A stretch of 64,000 nucleotides of DNA from Diplosphaera chodatii (GCA_032358165.1 JAALGY010000014.1:558001-622000), one strand, 5' to 3'. Shown: positions 46,771 to 64,000, counted from the first letter of the stretch. Notes: generated from the letters alone by a model not told the origin. Program-made: numbers and translations.

Positions 46771-48296
46771 CAGCACATCGCAGCATCAGCCACGACTCGC
46801 ATCCCCAGTGAGCAGCCGCTTGATGCTGCTCAGATGGCTGGCAGACCGGGCAGCTGCGGCTGCTGCTTCTGTGCCACAGCGGCAGCCGCCCAGAGGTGCC
46901 GGACAAGCCCCACAGACTCAGCTGGCTCAATGCGCTGGCGGGGCGCCACTGCGCTCTGTGGTCTGACGTCGGTGGTCAGTGGCGTGCGAGCTGCACGCCT
47001 GCCCGGCTGCCAGGAGGCCGGCTGCAGCGCTTGGTCACGAAGCCCACTGAAGGGTGTGACCGCAGGTAGCTGGTCAGCAGATGCCCCGTTCGCCCCGCCA
47101 GCACCTGCACGCGGCAGCGGCATGGCGCACATTCAGATGCAGGCACAAGCCACTGCACACACCACCACAGCCTCCTCAGTTGGCAGTGCCATCGTCACCA
47201 TATGGGATCGTGCTGACTAACCAGCTCACTCGACCTCCTCGTCGCACAGTAGCAGTGTTTGGCGCTTGTACGTGCATCGCACCAACCATACGCGATTCAA
47301 ACAACGTGCGGTGGCGAGCAGCACACACATGGCTGTGGCCGTCGACCGTGACGTGCAGCGGACAAGTGGGCGGCAGCACAACAACCCCGTGCAAGCGGGT
47401 GGGCAGGAGCCGTTGACGAAACACCTCTGAACACGTCTGCACAGTGCCAGTGTGTAGGTGACTGGCGCGGTTGTCAGCTAGACCAGGCTGACACGACCCT
47501 GCCCGCATCCGGACGCGCACGGCAAAGTGGTGTGGACACGGCCAGCACGCAGCGAGGGGCTCAGAGTACAGCTGATGCGCTGACGCCAGCACCCACGGCA
47601 GCCGAGGTCAGCGCTTGCGAGGTTGACGCCGCGCCAGTGGAGCCTCAGCACAAAGTGTCTCACAAGCCTCCTCCCGCCAGCGTTCAGCGTGGAGTGTCTC
47701 CTGCACCGGAATGCACCTGCCGGAGATGCTGCCGTGCTGCGCGCGGAGTATGCCAACGCCAGCGCCAGTCACAGCCACGGGCGCTGGTTTGGACTCTCGC
47801 CACTGCGTGAAAATCTCCAGCGACCCGCCCAACGGCTGGCTGTCAGGCTGCTCCGCCTTGTCCTGGCTGCAGCACGATTGATCCGTTGTCCTGGAAGCTG
47901 AGGCTGTGGCGTTGGTTCCTTGACAGCACGCTGCGGTGCTACCCTGTTCTGCCGAAGTTGGCCCGTGCCAGTGCAAACCCTACGATTGGTATGACGGACT
48001 GGATTCTCGATTTAGTGAAGACCAGGCCACAGGGAACTGAAGACTGCTATGTATGTCACCCCTGGAAGATATGCCGTACTCGTTCTGGCCAACACCGAGA
48101 CGGCGTGTGATATTCGCGCGTTCGCCGCCTGATTTACACCCTATATCGAGGATCGAGCCGACTATCTTCTGCAGGGATGTCGCTCGACCGATAACAGTCT
48201 GTCGAGGCATTGCAATCACTTGCCGGAACGGATGTTCAAATGAAGCCATGACAATGCAGTAACGGATCAGCTGCAGAGCGCCCGGGGGGCGACAGC
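46771..48296. other. intergenic region with unsupported open frames
   Basis: Divergent region between the receptor-like kinase (minus) and the small membrane protein gene (plus). Open frames at 47.5-47.9 kb on the plus strand (for example NAPAGDAAVLRAEYANASAS) and at 47.6-48.0 kb on the minus strand overlap each other and lack clear starts or joins. I do not call a gene. From about 47.95 to 48.25 kb the composition is less GC-rich. Confidence 0.35.
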
Positions 48297-49542
48297 ATGG
48301 TGCGCCTGAGTCCGTTGCGTGGACTGCTGCTGCTGCTGGCGGCGGCGGTGGTGTGGCGGAGCGGCTGGCTGCAGGCGCTGCTGCTGTCGCCGGTGACGCT
48401 GCTGCGCGGCGCCTGGGCGCTCCTGTTCACTCAGCCGCCCGCGGACGGCGGCAGCATCAAGGCAGCCCTGTTCAACATCACCACGGACTCCAAGAAGGCG
48501 AGCCGGCTGCCACGATACCTTGGTGCTTCATGCATGCGCGGAGCGCGCATCCGAAACAGCGCATCAACAGATGTGCTGCAGGCATGCATGCAGCTTACTC
48601 TGCATGGTTTCAATGCGTGTGTTGCCGATAAGATCAACAGCTTGCACCTATGCGCCAGATGCACATGCATCTGCGACATTGGATTGTGCATGTTCCGCAG
48701 GTGGCAGTCCTGGTGGAGGACTTTCTGCACAGCCCGGGTATCGACCCGCAGGTCGAGGCCCACTTTCGGACGTTCCTGGCGCACCAGCGGGTCAGGTGCA
48801 CGCAGCAGCACCGAGTGACATGCAAAAGAGCCGCTTGTGATCATCCAAAAAATTGCTTGTGGGAGTGTAAACGGGTGGAAGTCTAGCCAGCATGTCGTGT
48901 GGGCAGGAGCTTTCCGAAGCTGGAAACGACCTTGGACTGGGTGCTGCAGCTGTACTGGGTCATTCTGCCCGCGCTGGTGAGTAAAGTACTAATAGCAGCA
49001 CGCTGCTGTGCAAGGAGTATGCAGCACTGCTTCGGATACACACGCTGTGGGGTTGATGACTGCAGCCAGGCATGGTAGCCAAAAGTGCATTCACCATGGG
49101 TGCAGGTGTTCTCGATGATGTGCAACATGATGGCGAAGCGGCAGCCGACGTCCAGCGAGAGCGGCGAGTCCATCCTGGAGTCGCCCAGCGGCTCGCCGAC
49201 GCACCCGTCAGCCACTCGCACCTCCAGCCTCAGGTGCTGTATAACGATGCTGCTTCCACCATCTTGTACGAGTGTGTTCTGCCAGGCATGCTACAGCCTG
49301 CGGAGTCCACGGCTGGCCCCGATCTGAGAGTTGCGTGGCGCTGCAGGCGGCACAGCGGGCAGCGGTCGGTGCACGGCCACACGTCCTCGGGCAGCCTGGC
49401 GGTGCGCCCGGGGTCGCAGGCGCTGTCGCGGCCCAGCAGCGGCGGCGCGCTCGGCCGCGGGCTGTCCGGCGCGGACCTGGCGGCCGGCGCCCTCAGCGGC
49501 GGCAGCATGGCCGTCGCCTCGGCGCCGCGCAAGATGTTCTGA
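48297..49542 (+). CDS. small membrane protein, function unknown
   Basis: Five exons join in phase: 48297-48497, 48701-48795, 48907-48976, 49106-49233 and 49347-49542, giving about 230 residues. The N terminus MVRLSPLRGLLLLLAAAVV and the following LQALLLSPVTLLRGAWALLF form one or two hydrophobic helices. The next exon reads VAVLVEDFLHSPGIDPQVEA, then HFRTFLAHQR. A second hydrophobic segment is LDWVLQLYWVILPALVFSMM. The C-terminal third is Ser/Gly-rich and probably disordered, ending APRKMF. The first intron begins GCGAGC after DSKK, so it is read as a GC-AG intron; the nearby GT at CTTGGTGCTT would break phase. No family is recognised. Membrane location is likely; the function is not known. 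Confidence 0.6.
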
Positions 49543-50542
49543 TGTGCAGGCGGAGTGCGGCGCCTGCGTCCAGCAAGGCAGCGCCACCTGCGCCGCCGTC
49601 GCAGGCATGCGCAGCGTGCAGGCAGCTTGTTGTCCCCTGCATCGCAGCCCCTGATCCTGCAGCGCAGCGTGGGTCAGCCAGGGAGGTTGCGCACTGCAGC
49701 AGCCAGCTTGGGGTTTAATGGTGTCAGTGGTGGTGAGACAGCAGAGGCGGCAGACAGGGGTTGCAGAAACGCTGTCCCAGCAGGGTGGACCTTTTAAAGA
49801 GCTCGGTGATCAACCGTAGGTCGGCAGATTTGAAGAGCGCAGCCGTCGCCGGCCACTGACGAGCTGAGTCTGGCACATTTGTGTAAACTGTACAGTTTGT
49901 GCATCTAGATGAGCGTTGTGTGCAGGTCTGGGCAATAGCGTTTGCACATGATTCTGTGCATCTGTAGTGTATGAGGAAGTGGTCCAGCAGGGTGACAGCA
50001 GACCTAATTGCTGAAGGTTTAAGCTTGAAAGTGCATGCAGCAGTCGTCAGCACCACACAGCCAGTCGAGTTCGGAAGACGCTCCTCGATGATATGATTGC
50101 TTCGGTATACAAGGTGAAACGGGGCAGAGCATCCCAACAACCGTCTGACCACAAATAACAGCATGGTTCACGACTTGTCTGAATGCTGATGCTCACAGTA
50201 CAGCACGGGTTGATCAAATTCCGAGCCAGTATGTCAACGTTTCAACTCAGCCATGGTCCAAGCCAGTCCTGAGACGCACATCAGGTGGCACATTGGGCGG
50301 CCACTGCACCTTTTTCTGCCGTTGTTCGCCATTGCTTTACCACTACAACGCCTGCAGTGCTGGCCTGTGCGCCGTGCCGCTCACACCCTCACATGATGCA
50401 GCAGCGCGCCGGCTGCGCCTCCGCGGTGTGCTCCGTCTTCGCCTGTACCTGTGTCATGGCATATCCGCATGCCTGGCCATGCGCGATGGATCATGGACAC
50501 AACCGACAAGCACAGTGGCAGGTGCGGTGCGCCAGGCGTGAC
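49543..50542. other. intergenic region, no confident gene
   Basis: Convergent region between the small membrane protein gene and the armadillo-repeat gene. It contains a 146-codon intronless open frame on the minus strand (50162-49724, starting MLLFVVRRLLGCSAPFH). That frame has no recognisable domain, so it is not called. Possible last exons of the armadillo gene may reach to about 50.39 kb (AKTEHTAEAQPARCCIM). Confidence 0.35.
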
Positions 50543-52665
50543 TCACGGCAGCTGGGCGGTTGGACACCATGTAGAGCAGGTTGCCACGGTGTGATCTGCC
50601 CGCACCTGGGGGTCGGCGCGGGACAGGGCGCGCAGCAGCGCCAGCGCCGCCTCGCTGTTGTCGGCGCCGCTCGCGTCCGCCGCCGGCTCCTCGCCCCGAT
50701 CCACATCCGGTACATCGTCCTGCTGCACGTTGCACACATTGCAGACCAATGATACGGTCGAGAATAAGGGCTTGCAGTGCGCACTATCACGATGAACCCA
50801 ACTCCTGATGGCACCGATGGGCCTGGCTCGTGCCACATGCATTGCGGTGCCGGCGGCTCTGCCGCCACTTGTCACAGGCCGGCGGTCACCTTGCCGCGCA
50901 GCACGACGTCGAGCAGGGGGCCGGCGAGCGCGGTGCCGCTGGCGCCCAGGGCGTCGGCCTCGGGCCGCAGCAGCTTCTGGTTGCCCTTGACCAGGCCCCA
51001 CACCGCCGCGACGGCGACGTCCGCCGTCTGCTTGTCGCCTGCATGCGCAGCGGTGCAGCGACCCGCTCGCCTACGTGTGTGCCAAACCCTGTTGCTGCTC
51101 GCATGAAGGCAAGCGCAGGCAGCTCGCAGCACCTGTGTCCGCCATCTGTTGCACGGGACCCATGACGAGCGTCAGCGCTGGACCCACCCTTGAGCAGCAG
51201 CTGCACGGCGGCCTTCAGGGCGCCCTCCGCCACCAGGAAGTCCGCGATGCTGGGGCGCTTGGCCAGCACCACGCCCAGCAAGCTGGCCGCCGCCCGCTGG
51301 TCCTGCGCAGCCGGGCTTTCAAGCGTTTCAAGCGATGACGTACTGAGCTGAGGCCGCACTTCACGTGCGTCCGAGCGCGGAAGCCGTCGGTGGCTCGCCT
51401 GGGACGCCTCGGTACCCAGCGTTTGGGGCGGCAGGCACAGTCCTGCTGTGGGGCCAGCCATGGTTGCACTCCTGCTGTGCAGCATCTACCTGGGGCTATT
51501 GCAATGGGCCGTACCTGGTCGGAGCCAGACGACAGCGTGGACAGCAGCGGCCCTAGCGCCTGGTCCAGCACCACAGCCGCGTCGTCGTTGAAGTCCAGGC
51601 CGTCCAGCAGCGTCTCCACTGCGGGCATCGCCTGGATGGCACGCACCAGATGGCAGAGTCGCTATGCAGCAGTGAGTGGTGGGTGCCTCCAGCATGCTGG
51701 GTGGCCGCAAAGCACACGGCCGCCGTCCCGGCCCCAGCGTTCCTTCGGAAGCGCACGACAGGTGCTTCACACCGACAGCTATGGCCCCAGGAACCACCTT
51801 TTCGTCGCCGTCAATCAGCCGCCGCACGAGCTCGTGCAGCGTCGCCAGCTTGTTGGTCCTGTTGTAGGAGTTCAGGGCTGCCAGGGCAGCGAACGCCGCA
51901 TCGGCCTGCTGCCCGCTGCTTTCGAACTGCAGCTTCACCAGCATGCTGCGCCCAGGAGCGTGCACTGATCAGGATAATGGGGATGCGTGAACAGGCAGAG
52001 CTTGCATGCAGAAGCGTGTACAAAAAAAGGCAATGCTTTGGCCAGCACATGCCCTCAATTATATGTTGATCTGGTGGCCTGCATTTGTCCATCGATTGGG
52101 CCAGTGTCCCTCACCTGATGATACCCAGGTCCACTACCTCCGACTGCACCGGGTTGTAGCTGACAGAGTCTGGGTTGCCCATCGTGAAGCCATCGCCCAG
52201 GTACAACCTGAGCATCAACACCCAGATGGCTGAGCACTGCACAGATTGACAATTGGCTGCTCGCAAGCCTTTGGTGGATCTCGCGGCCATGCCTGATCTC
52301 AGCTGAAGAGCACCTGTTCAGCACAGCCGGGCTGTGCTGTGTCAGCTTCAGCAGCACATCTGCAGCCGCCGCCGACACCGCTGCGGAGCTGTCTTCCAGC
52401 AGCGTCGCGATGGCGGACAGCGCGCCATGCTGAGCCAGCTCCTTTTGCGCCTCATACTGCTCATCAGCAGGGTCTATGACCGCCACAACCGCTGTGAGCG
52501 CCTGCGATCAGACAGGTGATTTGTTGTCCGGAAGGTAGTCCTGGTGTACATTGTGCGCATTACTTTCAGACAGTGTGCAAGCAGCATGATGGCCCGTGCC
52601 GCTTGCACGATGGCGCCGCACCTTCTGTTTCCTTGCGGCGTCTCCCTGGCCACCGGCAGCCGCAT
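50543..52665 (-). CDS. armadillo-repeat protein
   Basis: The ATG at 52665 (MRLPVARETPQGNRRCGAIV) lies after an in-frame TAG. Its exon ends AHCLK at a GTAATG donor and joins in phase to ALTAVVAVIDPADEQYEAQ. Helical repeats follow: ELAQHGALSAIATLLED, SAAAADVLLKLTQHSPAV, FAALAALNSYNRTNKLATL, LDFNDDAAVVLDQALGPLL, QRAAASLLGVVLAKRPSIA with ALKAAVQLLLKGG, then DVAVAAVWGLVKGNQKLL. An acidic exon with NSEAALALLRALSRADPQ comes last. The A-x-x-x-L-x-x-L patterning is that of armadillo repeats. Its size and repeat number recall Hsp70 nucleotide-exchange factors such as Fes1/HspBP1 or SIL1, but that is only one option. The exon with YLGDGFTMGNPDSVSYN has no obvious counterpart. The 3' end is ambiguous: the frame ends at 50543, but a strong GTGAGT donor lies at that same point. 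Confidence 0.65.
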
Positions 52666-53689
52666 CCAGCTGCTGGGCTGCCGCTACAGCGTCCTACTCC
52701 TCGTCTCGGCTGCGCTTCACCATGCTAGGTGACCACGGTCACCGCCGGCAATCGGTCGGATTTGCCAGTGACGCAGCGCGCCAAACTACACACCTGCATC
52801 CATATATACCGTTTCCTGAGGTCAGCACACAGAAGCTGGGATCACGGTAGCCACACAGACGTGCACACTGCTCGCCCGTGCTTGCTGTGCGGCAGCTCGA
52901 CGATCCAACCAGCAACGATTGCAACATCGGAGTGGTTGGTTGACGGCGAGGGTGCCGCCTCAACGGATTTGGGCATGCACAGTACCAGCATAAGCCCCGT
53001 CATCGGACATCCCGCGTCCAGCCTCTGTTTCAGCCCGGTGTGCGAACCGGTGTGCGAAACACACGTCAGCTGTCCAGATTGTGATCATGATCGCACGGAC
53101 ACTGCTACGTGCCGGCCTTGAGCGATCCAGGGCCGAGGCCGTGCTACGCGTTGCCGCACATGCTTGCAGCACTCTTTCACCACCACCATCGTGCGAGCAG
53201 ACCAGCGCATGTGCTCGCTTATCGGAAACAGCACCGTGCGCTTGCCTGATGTTTGATGTCGCTAGATCTGCTGCCGCGCCACCAGAGTCGTACACGAGGG
53301 CGTTTGTGCCGCGAGTTGACGAGCAAACAAACTAGACATGAGCAGACATATGTGTACTTGCACTGGCGCACTGCGGCATGTTGCTGACGTGGCCCGATCA
53401 TTCCCTAGGGGAGTGGAGTGAGCTGATTGAGGTTGGGCATTTACAACTGCCTGATACTTTGCATGTCTGTACCCCTACTGCACCCATCGTTCGGACAAGG
53501 GCTCTGATGTGTCAAGTCAATCATCTGCAACTGAGACAAGCAGCACTGCAGTGCACACGCTGCCATCATGAATGGCCAGCGTCGCAATGCGCCAATTGTT
53601 TTCAGATTGCTCCAATTGTTTTAAGATTGCTCTATATACACAGCCTACACTGTACAATGTAGCAGCCCGGCTCACGCGGAGTACGCTGG
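52666..53689. other. intergenic region upstream of the armadillo gene
   Basis: About 1 kb between the 3' end of the FAN-like gene and the armadillo gene, both on the minus strand. It contains a tandem 20-bp repeat next to a TATA-like tract near 53.6 kb. No coding exon has convincing support; plus-strand open frames at 52.7-53.1 kb lack protein character. Confidence 0.4.
53592..53631. repeat. two tandem copies of a 20-bp AT-rich unit
   Basis: CCAATTGTTTTCAGATTGCT (53592-53611) is followed directly by CCAATTGTTTTAAGATTGCT (53612-53631), with one base different. CTATATAC comes immediately after. Each unit contains the palindrome CAATTG. It lies in the 3' flank of the FAN-like gene, about 60 bp past its stop codon. 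Confidence 0.85.
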
Positions 53690-60011
<6,322 letters not shown>

Positions 60012-60194
60012 GCTGGCGCCTGTTGCAGGTAGCGCGGGCCAGCCTTGCCGCTGGATTTACTCAGGCCGTGCTTCTGCTGCACTTTGCTGTGGCACGCATG
60101 GCGGCGGTTGCGGGTGACCTTTCTGCGTCGAGCCAAGGTGTCCACCTTATGGAGCAGAGCACCGGAAACGGTGCTGCTGCGTTCTTGCAACTGA

Positions 60195-60719
60195 TCACGG
60201 CTGCGCTGGAGCGTGGTTGGGGTGGAAGGGCGGCAGCTCTGCCTGGAAAACGAAATCAAATGCTTGAATATTCTAGTGCGGTACATATGCCCTGCTACTA
60301 ATAAATACAGCAATTGCTAAATGATGATGAGCAGTACCTGGTACTCTGGGCCAATGCGCGGCTTGTGTGGTCGCGCAATGTTGCGGATCAGCGAGTCCTG
60401 CTGCCGCGGCTGCTTGACCTGCCTCGGTTGTGGTCTGCCCAGGAGATGGTCGCTGCCTGGCGGCACTGTGCCAGGGGATCCTGCACCACCCGCTGCCGCC
60501 GCAGCGATCTCGTCCTCTGCCTCGTCAAGAACAGCCGACAGCGGCCGCTTTTCAGAATGCTGGGCAGACTTTAGCTCGTCTGGCGGCGATGCGGCTGACT
60601 CGCTCTGTGCGTGCTCTTTGTAGCGCTGTTTGGGCGGCCGCAGGTCAGCAGCGGCTGAGTTCTGTAGATCGTCCTGAGGTGCTACAGCGGCGCGTGCTGA
60701 TGGAACCGAGTCACTCATC
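60195..60719 (-). CDS. small protein with ELM2-like motif
   Basis: Exon 1 runs 60719-60338 from MSDSVPSARAAVAPQDD through a hydrophilic region (SEKRPLSAVLDEAEDEIA) to KPRIGPEYQ. A GTACTG donor joins in phase to exon 2, 60242-60195, giving AELPPFHPNHAPAQP and a stop. The total is about 140 residues. The I-G-P-E-Y-Q-A-E-L-P segment resembles the opening of ELM2 domains found in histone deacetylase complexes and some plant chromatin proteins. Only that opening motif is present, so either the domain is truncated or further exons were missed. The arginine/lysine-rich region before it suggests a nuclear protein. The gene is head to head with ARP4, 491 bp away. Function is inferred only. Confidence 0.5.
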
Positions 60720-61210
60720 GGCTGACGCTGGTCGTCACTAATGCACGCTGCAACACTATTCAATGGCAGTCTGCATGCAAGTTGATATGCATCAGAGGCC
60801 TGACCCAAAGTTCAGTGAAGAGCCTACCCTTCTGCCTGGTGCGCTTACAACCGGGTGCAAACAATTAGGTACAGGCTGCAAGTCCTGCAACTGGCCTTCA
60901 TGATTGATGCCGCAGGGTTTGGCATCTCGACACTTTGGCAAATTACTTGCTGACTGCGCAGAGTGTGGCGTCAAATAGTGCATGCTTGCTGATCACAAAA
61001 TCTATGAACAGTGGCAACAGCATTTCCAAGCATATATGTACAGGTGTGTCGTCCTGATCGCCCTGGTTACACGTTGAAGTTGACTGCTGGATCGAAAGTT
61101 GGCAACCTTGCAAACACCGGTCAGTAGCATATCCTGTCACACGAGTTGTTGGCATGCTCGTAATGAGATAGCGAGGCGATCACGGACCGCGACAGCTTTG
61201 GCAAGCCGGC
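60720..61210. promoter_or_regulatory. divergent promoter region between ELM2-like gene and ARP4
   Basis: The start codons at 60719 (minus) and 61211 (plus) are 491 bp apart with no coding exon between them. The region must hold both promoters. No individual element is identified. Confidence 0.4.
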
Positions 61211-64000
61211 ATGTATGGCGGAGGTGAGCACATGGCTTGCGCCACGCCTGTGTTTAGAGCTGTGCTTGCATATGCTGGACAATCGATGAAGCATATGGCT
61301 CTCGAGTGGCTCTCGAGGAAGAACGTAAGAACCAGAAGTATCCTGTTTCCGCATCACGACTCCGATGACAATGCAGTTGAGGCGCTGTGCCATGCCGCAT
61401 GCAACTGCTCATGCGATGCATGCATGGTGCAGATGAGGTCAATGCGCTGGTGCTGGATGTTGGCTCCCTATACGTGAAAGGCGGCTACGCTGGAGAGGAC
61501 ACGCCAAAGGCCTTGTTTCCTTCGGTGTGCCTCTTCCTGACTGCATGCCGTGATGGTGCAGAGTCCAAACGGATCTCCTACCGGCTCGCAGACCCAATGG
61601 CTGATATGCAATGCTAAGTGTGTATCGTGCAGGTCGTGGGAGTGACACAGGGCAGTGCAGCAGATGGTAAGGAGGCAGCGCAGAACGGTGCGAAGGCCAG
61701 CAATGGCGGTGCAGAGGCCATGGATGTTGACAGCCAGGTGGGCAACCAGCTGCCCTGATAACAACGCCGGCAACATGCTTGCCATTGCCGCTCAGGTGGC
61801 ATCGTGAGGGCCAGGCGTGAGGGGCGGCGCTTGCCTGTCATCAGGGCCGACCCTTGGTGTCCCCTCCCGCAGGGGGGTCGCAGGCTGCATGTGGGCCACT
61901 CGGCGCTGGGCTTCCGGCGGCCGGAGATGGAGGTGGTGCCGGCGCTGCGGGACGGCCTGTACGATGACGTGGAAGTGCTGAATGCTCTTTGGGACCACGC
62001 CATCAGGTGCCATACTGTCAGAGCAGACCAAGAGTTGTCTGGTTGCTTTGTAGCATGTACATGCACATACTGTGCCCGCTCAACAACAAGGCCATCATGC
62101 CGCTCATCTGCACAGCAGCTAAATCCTATGGCAGCAGGCACACACGACACACAATAGATTTGTATGTTGCACTGTAGCGACCGGCTGCGGGCGAAGGCAT
62201 CGGAGCATGCCATCCTGCTGGCAGAGCCGACCTTCCAGACGCGCGAGGGCCGGGAGGCGGTCGTCTCTGCACTGTTCGAGCAGCAGCAACCGCCGGCGGT
62301 CTTCCTTGCACGCAACGCGGTGTTGGCCAGCTTTGCGACAGGGCGGCAGACCTCGCTCGTGGTTGATGCCGGACATGAGGGCACCACAGGTGCAGTTCGA
62401 CAACAAAATACATGCGTGAGGTCATGTCCTGTCGGTCTGCGGGAGTTTTGCTGCAACGTGCTTTGGGGTCCTTTGCCCCTGCGGTGCACGGGGATGGTAT
62501 CAAGTATGCTTGATGGGGTTGCCGCTGCTGCTGTGGTGGCGGCATGCGATTGCGGTTCTTTCTGTCCACCTCTGCTGGCAAAGCAAGCAAAGCACCCTGA
62601 GTGGCGCCTGCCTTCACTTTGCAAGAAAGTGCTGCCATGCGGTGGTGTCCACTTTGAACTGGCTGACTGTTATGCGCCCCTCTGGCACTGCAGTGACAGC
62701 GGTGCACGACGGGTTCGCACTGGAAAAGTCTACGGTGCGGTCGCCACTGGGGGGCGCGTTGCTGAACCGCGCCATGGCGGCGTCAGTGCAGAAGAAGGGC
62801 GTGCTCATACGCCCACGCTTGTCATTCCGCAGAGCGGAAAGGGCTCCAGGCGTCTGGGAGGTGTGGATTCCGACTCACATCCAACGACGCGTCTCGAAGC
62901 CCCATTGCAGTTCATGAAGAGCACAGCTGTCAGTGTGAGCACAACCATGTGTACATGCACATGACACCGCGTCTCAGGCGTACGGCTTCCATCACCCTGT
63001 GGACCTCCACTTCTGTGCAGGTAGAAGACCGGGAGCCCAAGATGACAGACAGCTACAACCAGTGGGGTGTGGAGCAGGTGGCAGGCGACGCAAAGGAGGC
63101 CATCTGCCGCGTGTCAGACTCAGCGTTCGACCCTGGGGAGAACGCCAACATCCCCACCGTCATGTATGAGGTGCGCCGACGCATGCAGTACATGCGGGTG
63201 ATCTGCCAGGCATTGCGCAAGCGCTCAACTGAGACAGGGCGCGTGAGTGTCCACGTATACTGAGCAACCCGTGCGATCTTGCTGGTCGTGCAGCTTCCAG
63301 ACGGCACGCAGATCGAGATCGGGCCGGACCGCTTTGCCGTGCCAGAGGTCTTGTTCACGCCGGTGAGGTTCTCAACACGCTGCAACATGCTCATTCGAAG
63401 AGGTCTGAGCAGGTAGTCACTTATTTCGGAGCCTGATCGATGTGGGCTGTGCATGCTCACCATGGGCTAACGTTGCCATTGCGAGTCTGCAGTCCCTCCT
63501 GTCACGCTTTGGGCTGGAGACCGTGAAGAAGTATGATGGCAGCGAGCTGCAGGGCCTCCCAGGTGCTGCAGGAGTCCTGCTAGCTGCTGAAAAATCATGT
63601 GCTTCCATGCGCACGGCCACATGGCAAGCAGCATTGTCCGGAGCCTGTGCTGACCCCGTGTCCCCTTCCTTCTGCAGCAATGGTAAACGAGGCGATCCAG
63701 AAGTGCGATGTGGATGTACGGCGGGACATGTGGGGCGGCATCGTGCTCACCGGCGGCGGCGCCCTGCTGCCCGGCCTGCGGGAACGCCTGGAGCAGGTGG
63801 GGTCCAGCTGGCAGCCAATGATGCATGTGCTTCTGCATGCATGTGGCATGCCACAGGCCTGTGCCCACATCCGCGCATGCATGCACACACGTTGAAGTGG
63901 CCAAGGCTGGTCTCCTACGCTGGCGTGGTGCTACTTCATGGCAACTCATGCCCATCAGAAGGCTACTTGAGGGACTGCCAGTGCGTGATGCAGTGGCAGC
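61211..64000 (+). CDS. ARP4: actin-related protein 4 (3' end beyond window)
   Basis: Nuclear actin-related protein, subunit of SWR1/INO80 remodellers and the NuA4 acetyltransferase. Exons: 61211-61223 (MYGG), 61432-61524, 61633-61737, 61873-62006, 62178-62389, 62694-62860, 63021-63170, 63294-63362, 63493-63562 and 63678-63796. All joins keep phase. The reading is DEVNALVLDVGSLYVKGGYA, GEDTPKALFPSV, a short insert with EAMDVDSQ, RRLHVGHSALGFRRPEMEV, SEHAILLAEPTFQTREGRE, SFATGRQTSLVVDAGHEGTT, VHDGFALEKSTVRSPLGGAL, VEDREPKMTDSYNQWG, AICRVSDSAFDPGENANIPT, LPDGTQIEIGPDRFAVPE, IQKCDVDVRRDMWGGIVLTG. This matches plant and animal ARP4/BAF53 throughout, including the insertion after LFPSV typical of ARP4. 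The first exon of 13 nt is supported by the ARP4 N terminus M-Y-G-G-D-E-V. The C terminus lies outside the window. Confidence 0.95.

Noticed and set aside
47532..47976. Overlapping open frames of 90-120 codons on both strands between the receptor kinase and the small membrane protein gene.
   Set aside because: No ATG with supporting context, no splice joins in phase, and strongly biased composition on both strands.
49724..50162. A 146-codon intronless minus-strand open frame with an ATG.
   Set aside because: No domain, no family resemblance and an odd Cys/Thr-rich composition. It overlaps the likely 3' UTRs of two convergent genes, so it is probably chance.
52690..52723. An ATG followed by VKRSRDEE and an in-frame TAG just upstream of the armadillo gene, suggesting stop-codon readthrough or a reassigned TAG.
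   Set aside because: The downstream exon joins in phase in another frame, starting at ATG 52665. The TAG therefore lies in the 5' UTR and no recoding is needed.

Overview
The window looks like nuclear DNA of a green alga (Chlorophyta). It is CAG/CTG- and GCATGC-rich, the genes have many introns with GTG/GTA-type donors and CAG acceptors, coding exons are short (roughly 50-300 nt) and proteins are rich in Ala, Gln and Ser. It carries a ZMYND10 homologue (dynein-arm assembly), so the organism probably makes motile cilia. A Sphaeroplealean alga of the Scenedesmus/Tetradesmus type would fit, but this is only a guess. Exons were joined by hand from reading frame, splice phase and protein similarity, so spans are gene models and not transcripts.

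Layout: 0.7-3.0 kb (+) BELL-type TALE homeobox gene. 3.3-10.7 kb (-) large protein built from degenerate repeats centred on a C-[TS]-F-x-P motif. 11.0-14.7 kb (+) ZMYND10-like gene, divergent from the repeat gene across 300 bp, in which the expected MYND zinc finger is replaced by an unrelated C-terminal region. 15.0-16.9 kb (-) unknown gene. 17.2-28.1 kb (-) complete 5-oxoprolinase with a basic Gly/Arg/Lys tail; one of its introns holds a plant-type telomere/telo-box repeat. 28.5-29.8 kb (+) unknown gene. 30.4-32.0 kb (-) coiled-coil gene. 32.0-37.1 kb is gene-poor: a 12-bp-core minisatellite, then an unusual AT-richer gene with very small introns (about 35.2-36.2 kb). 37.1-39.8 kb (-) Rab geranylgeranyltransferase alpha. 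40.4-46.8 kb (-) single-pass receptor-like kinase with signal peptide, glycosylated ectodomain, transmembrane helix and TKL kinase. 48.3-49.5 kb (+) small membrane protein. 50.5-52.7 kb (-) armadillo-repeat protein. 53.7-60.0 kb (-) FAN/NSMAF homologue (GRAM-like, BEACH and WD40). 60.2-60.7 kb (-) small ELM2-like protein. 61.2 kb to the window end (+) actin-related protein 4.

Recurring themes: head-to-head pairs with short shared promoters (repeat protein/ZMYND10, 5-oxoprolinase/unknown, ELM2-like/ARP4) and at least four introns that make sense only with GC-AG splicing. The most unusual items are the ZMYND10 tail swap, the receptor-like kinase, the repeat protein paired with ZMYND10, and the micro-intron gene in the AT-richer island.
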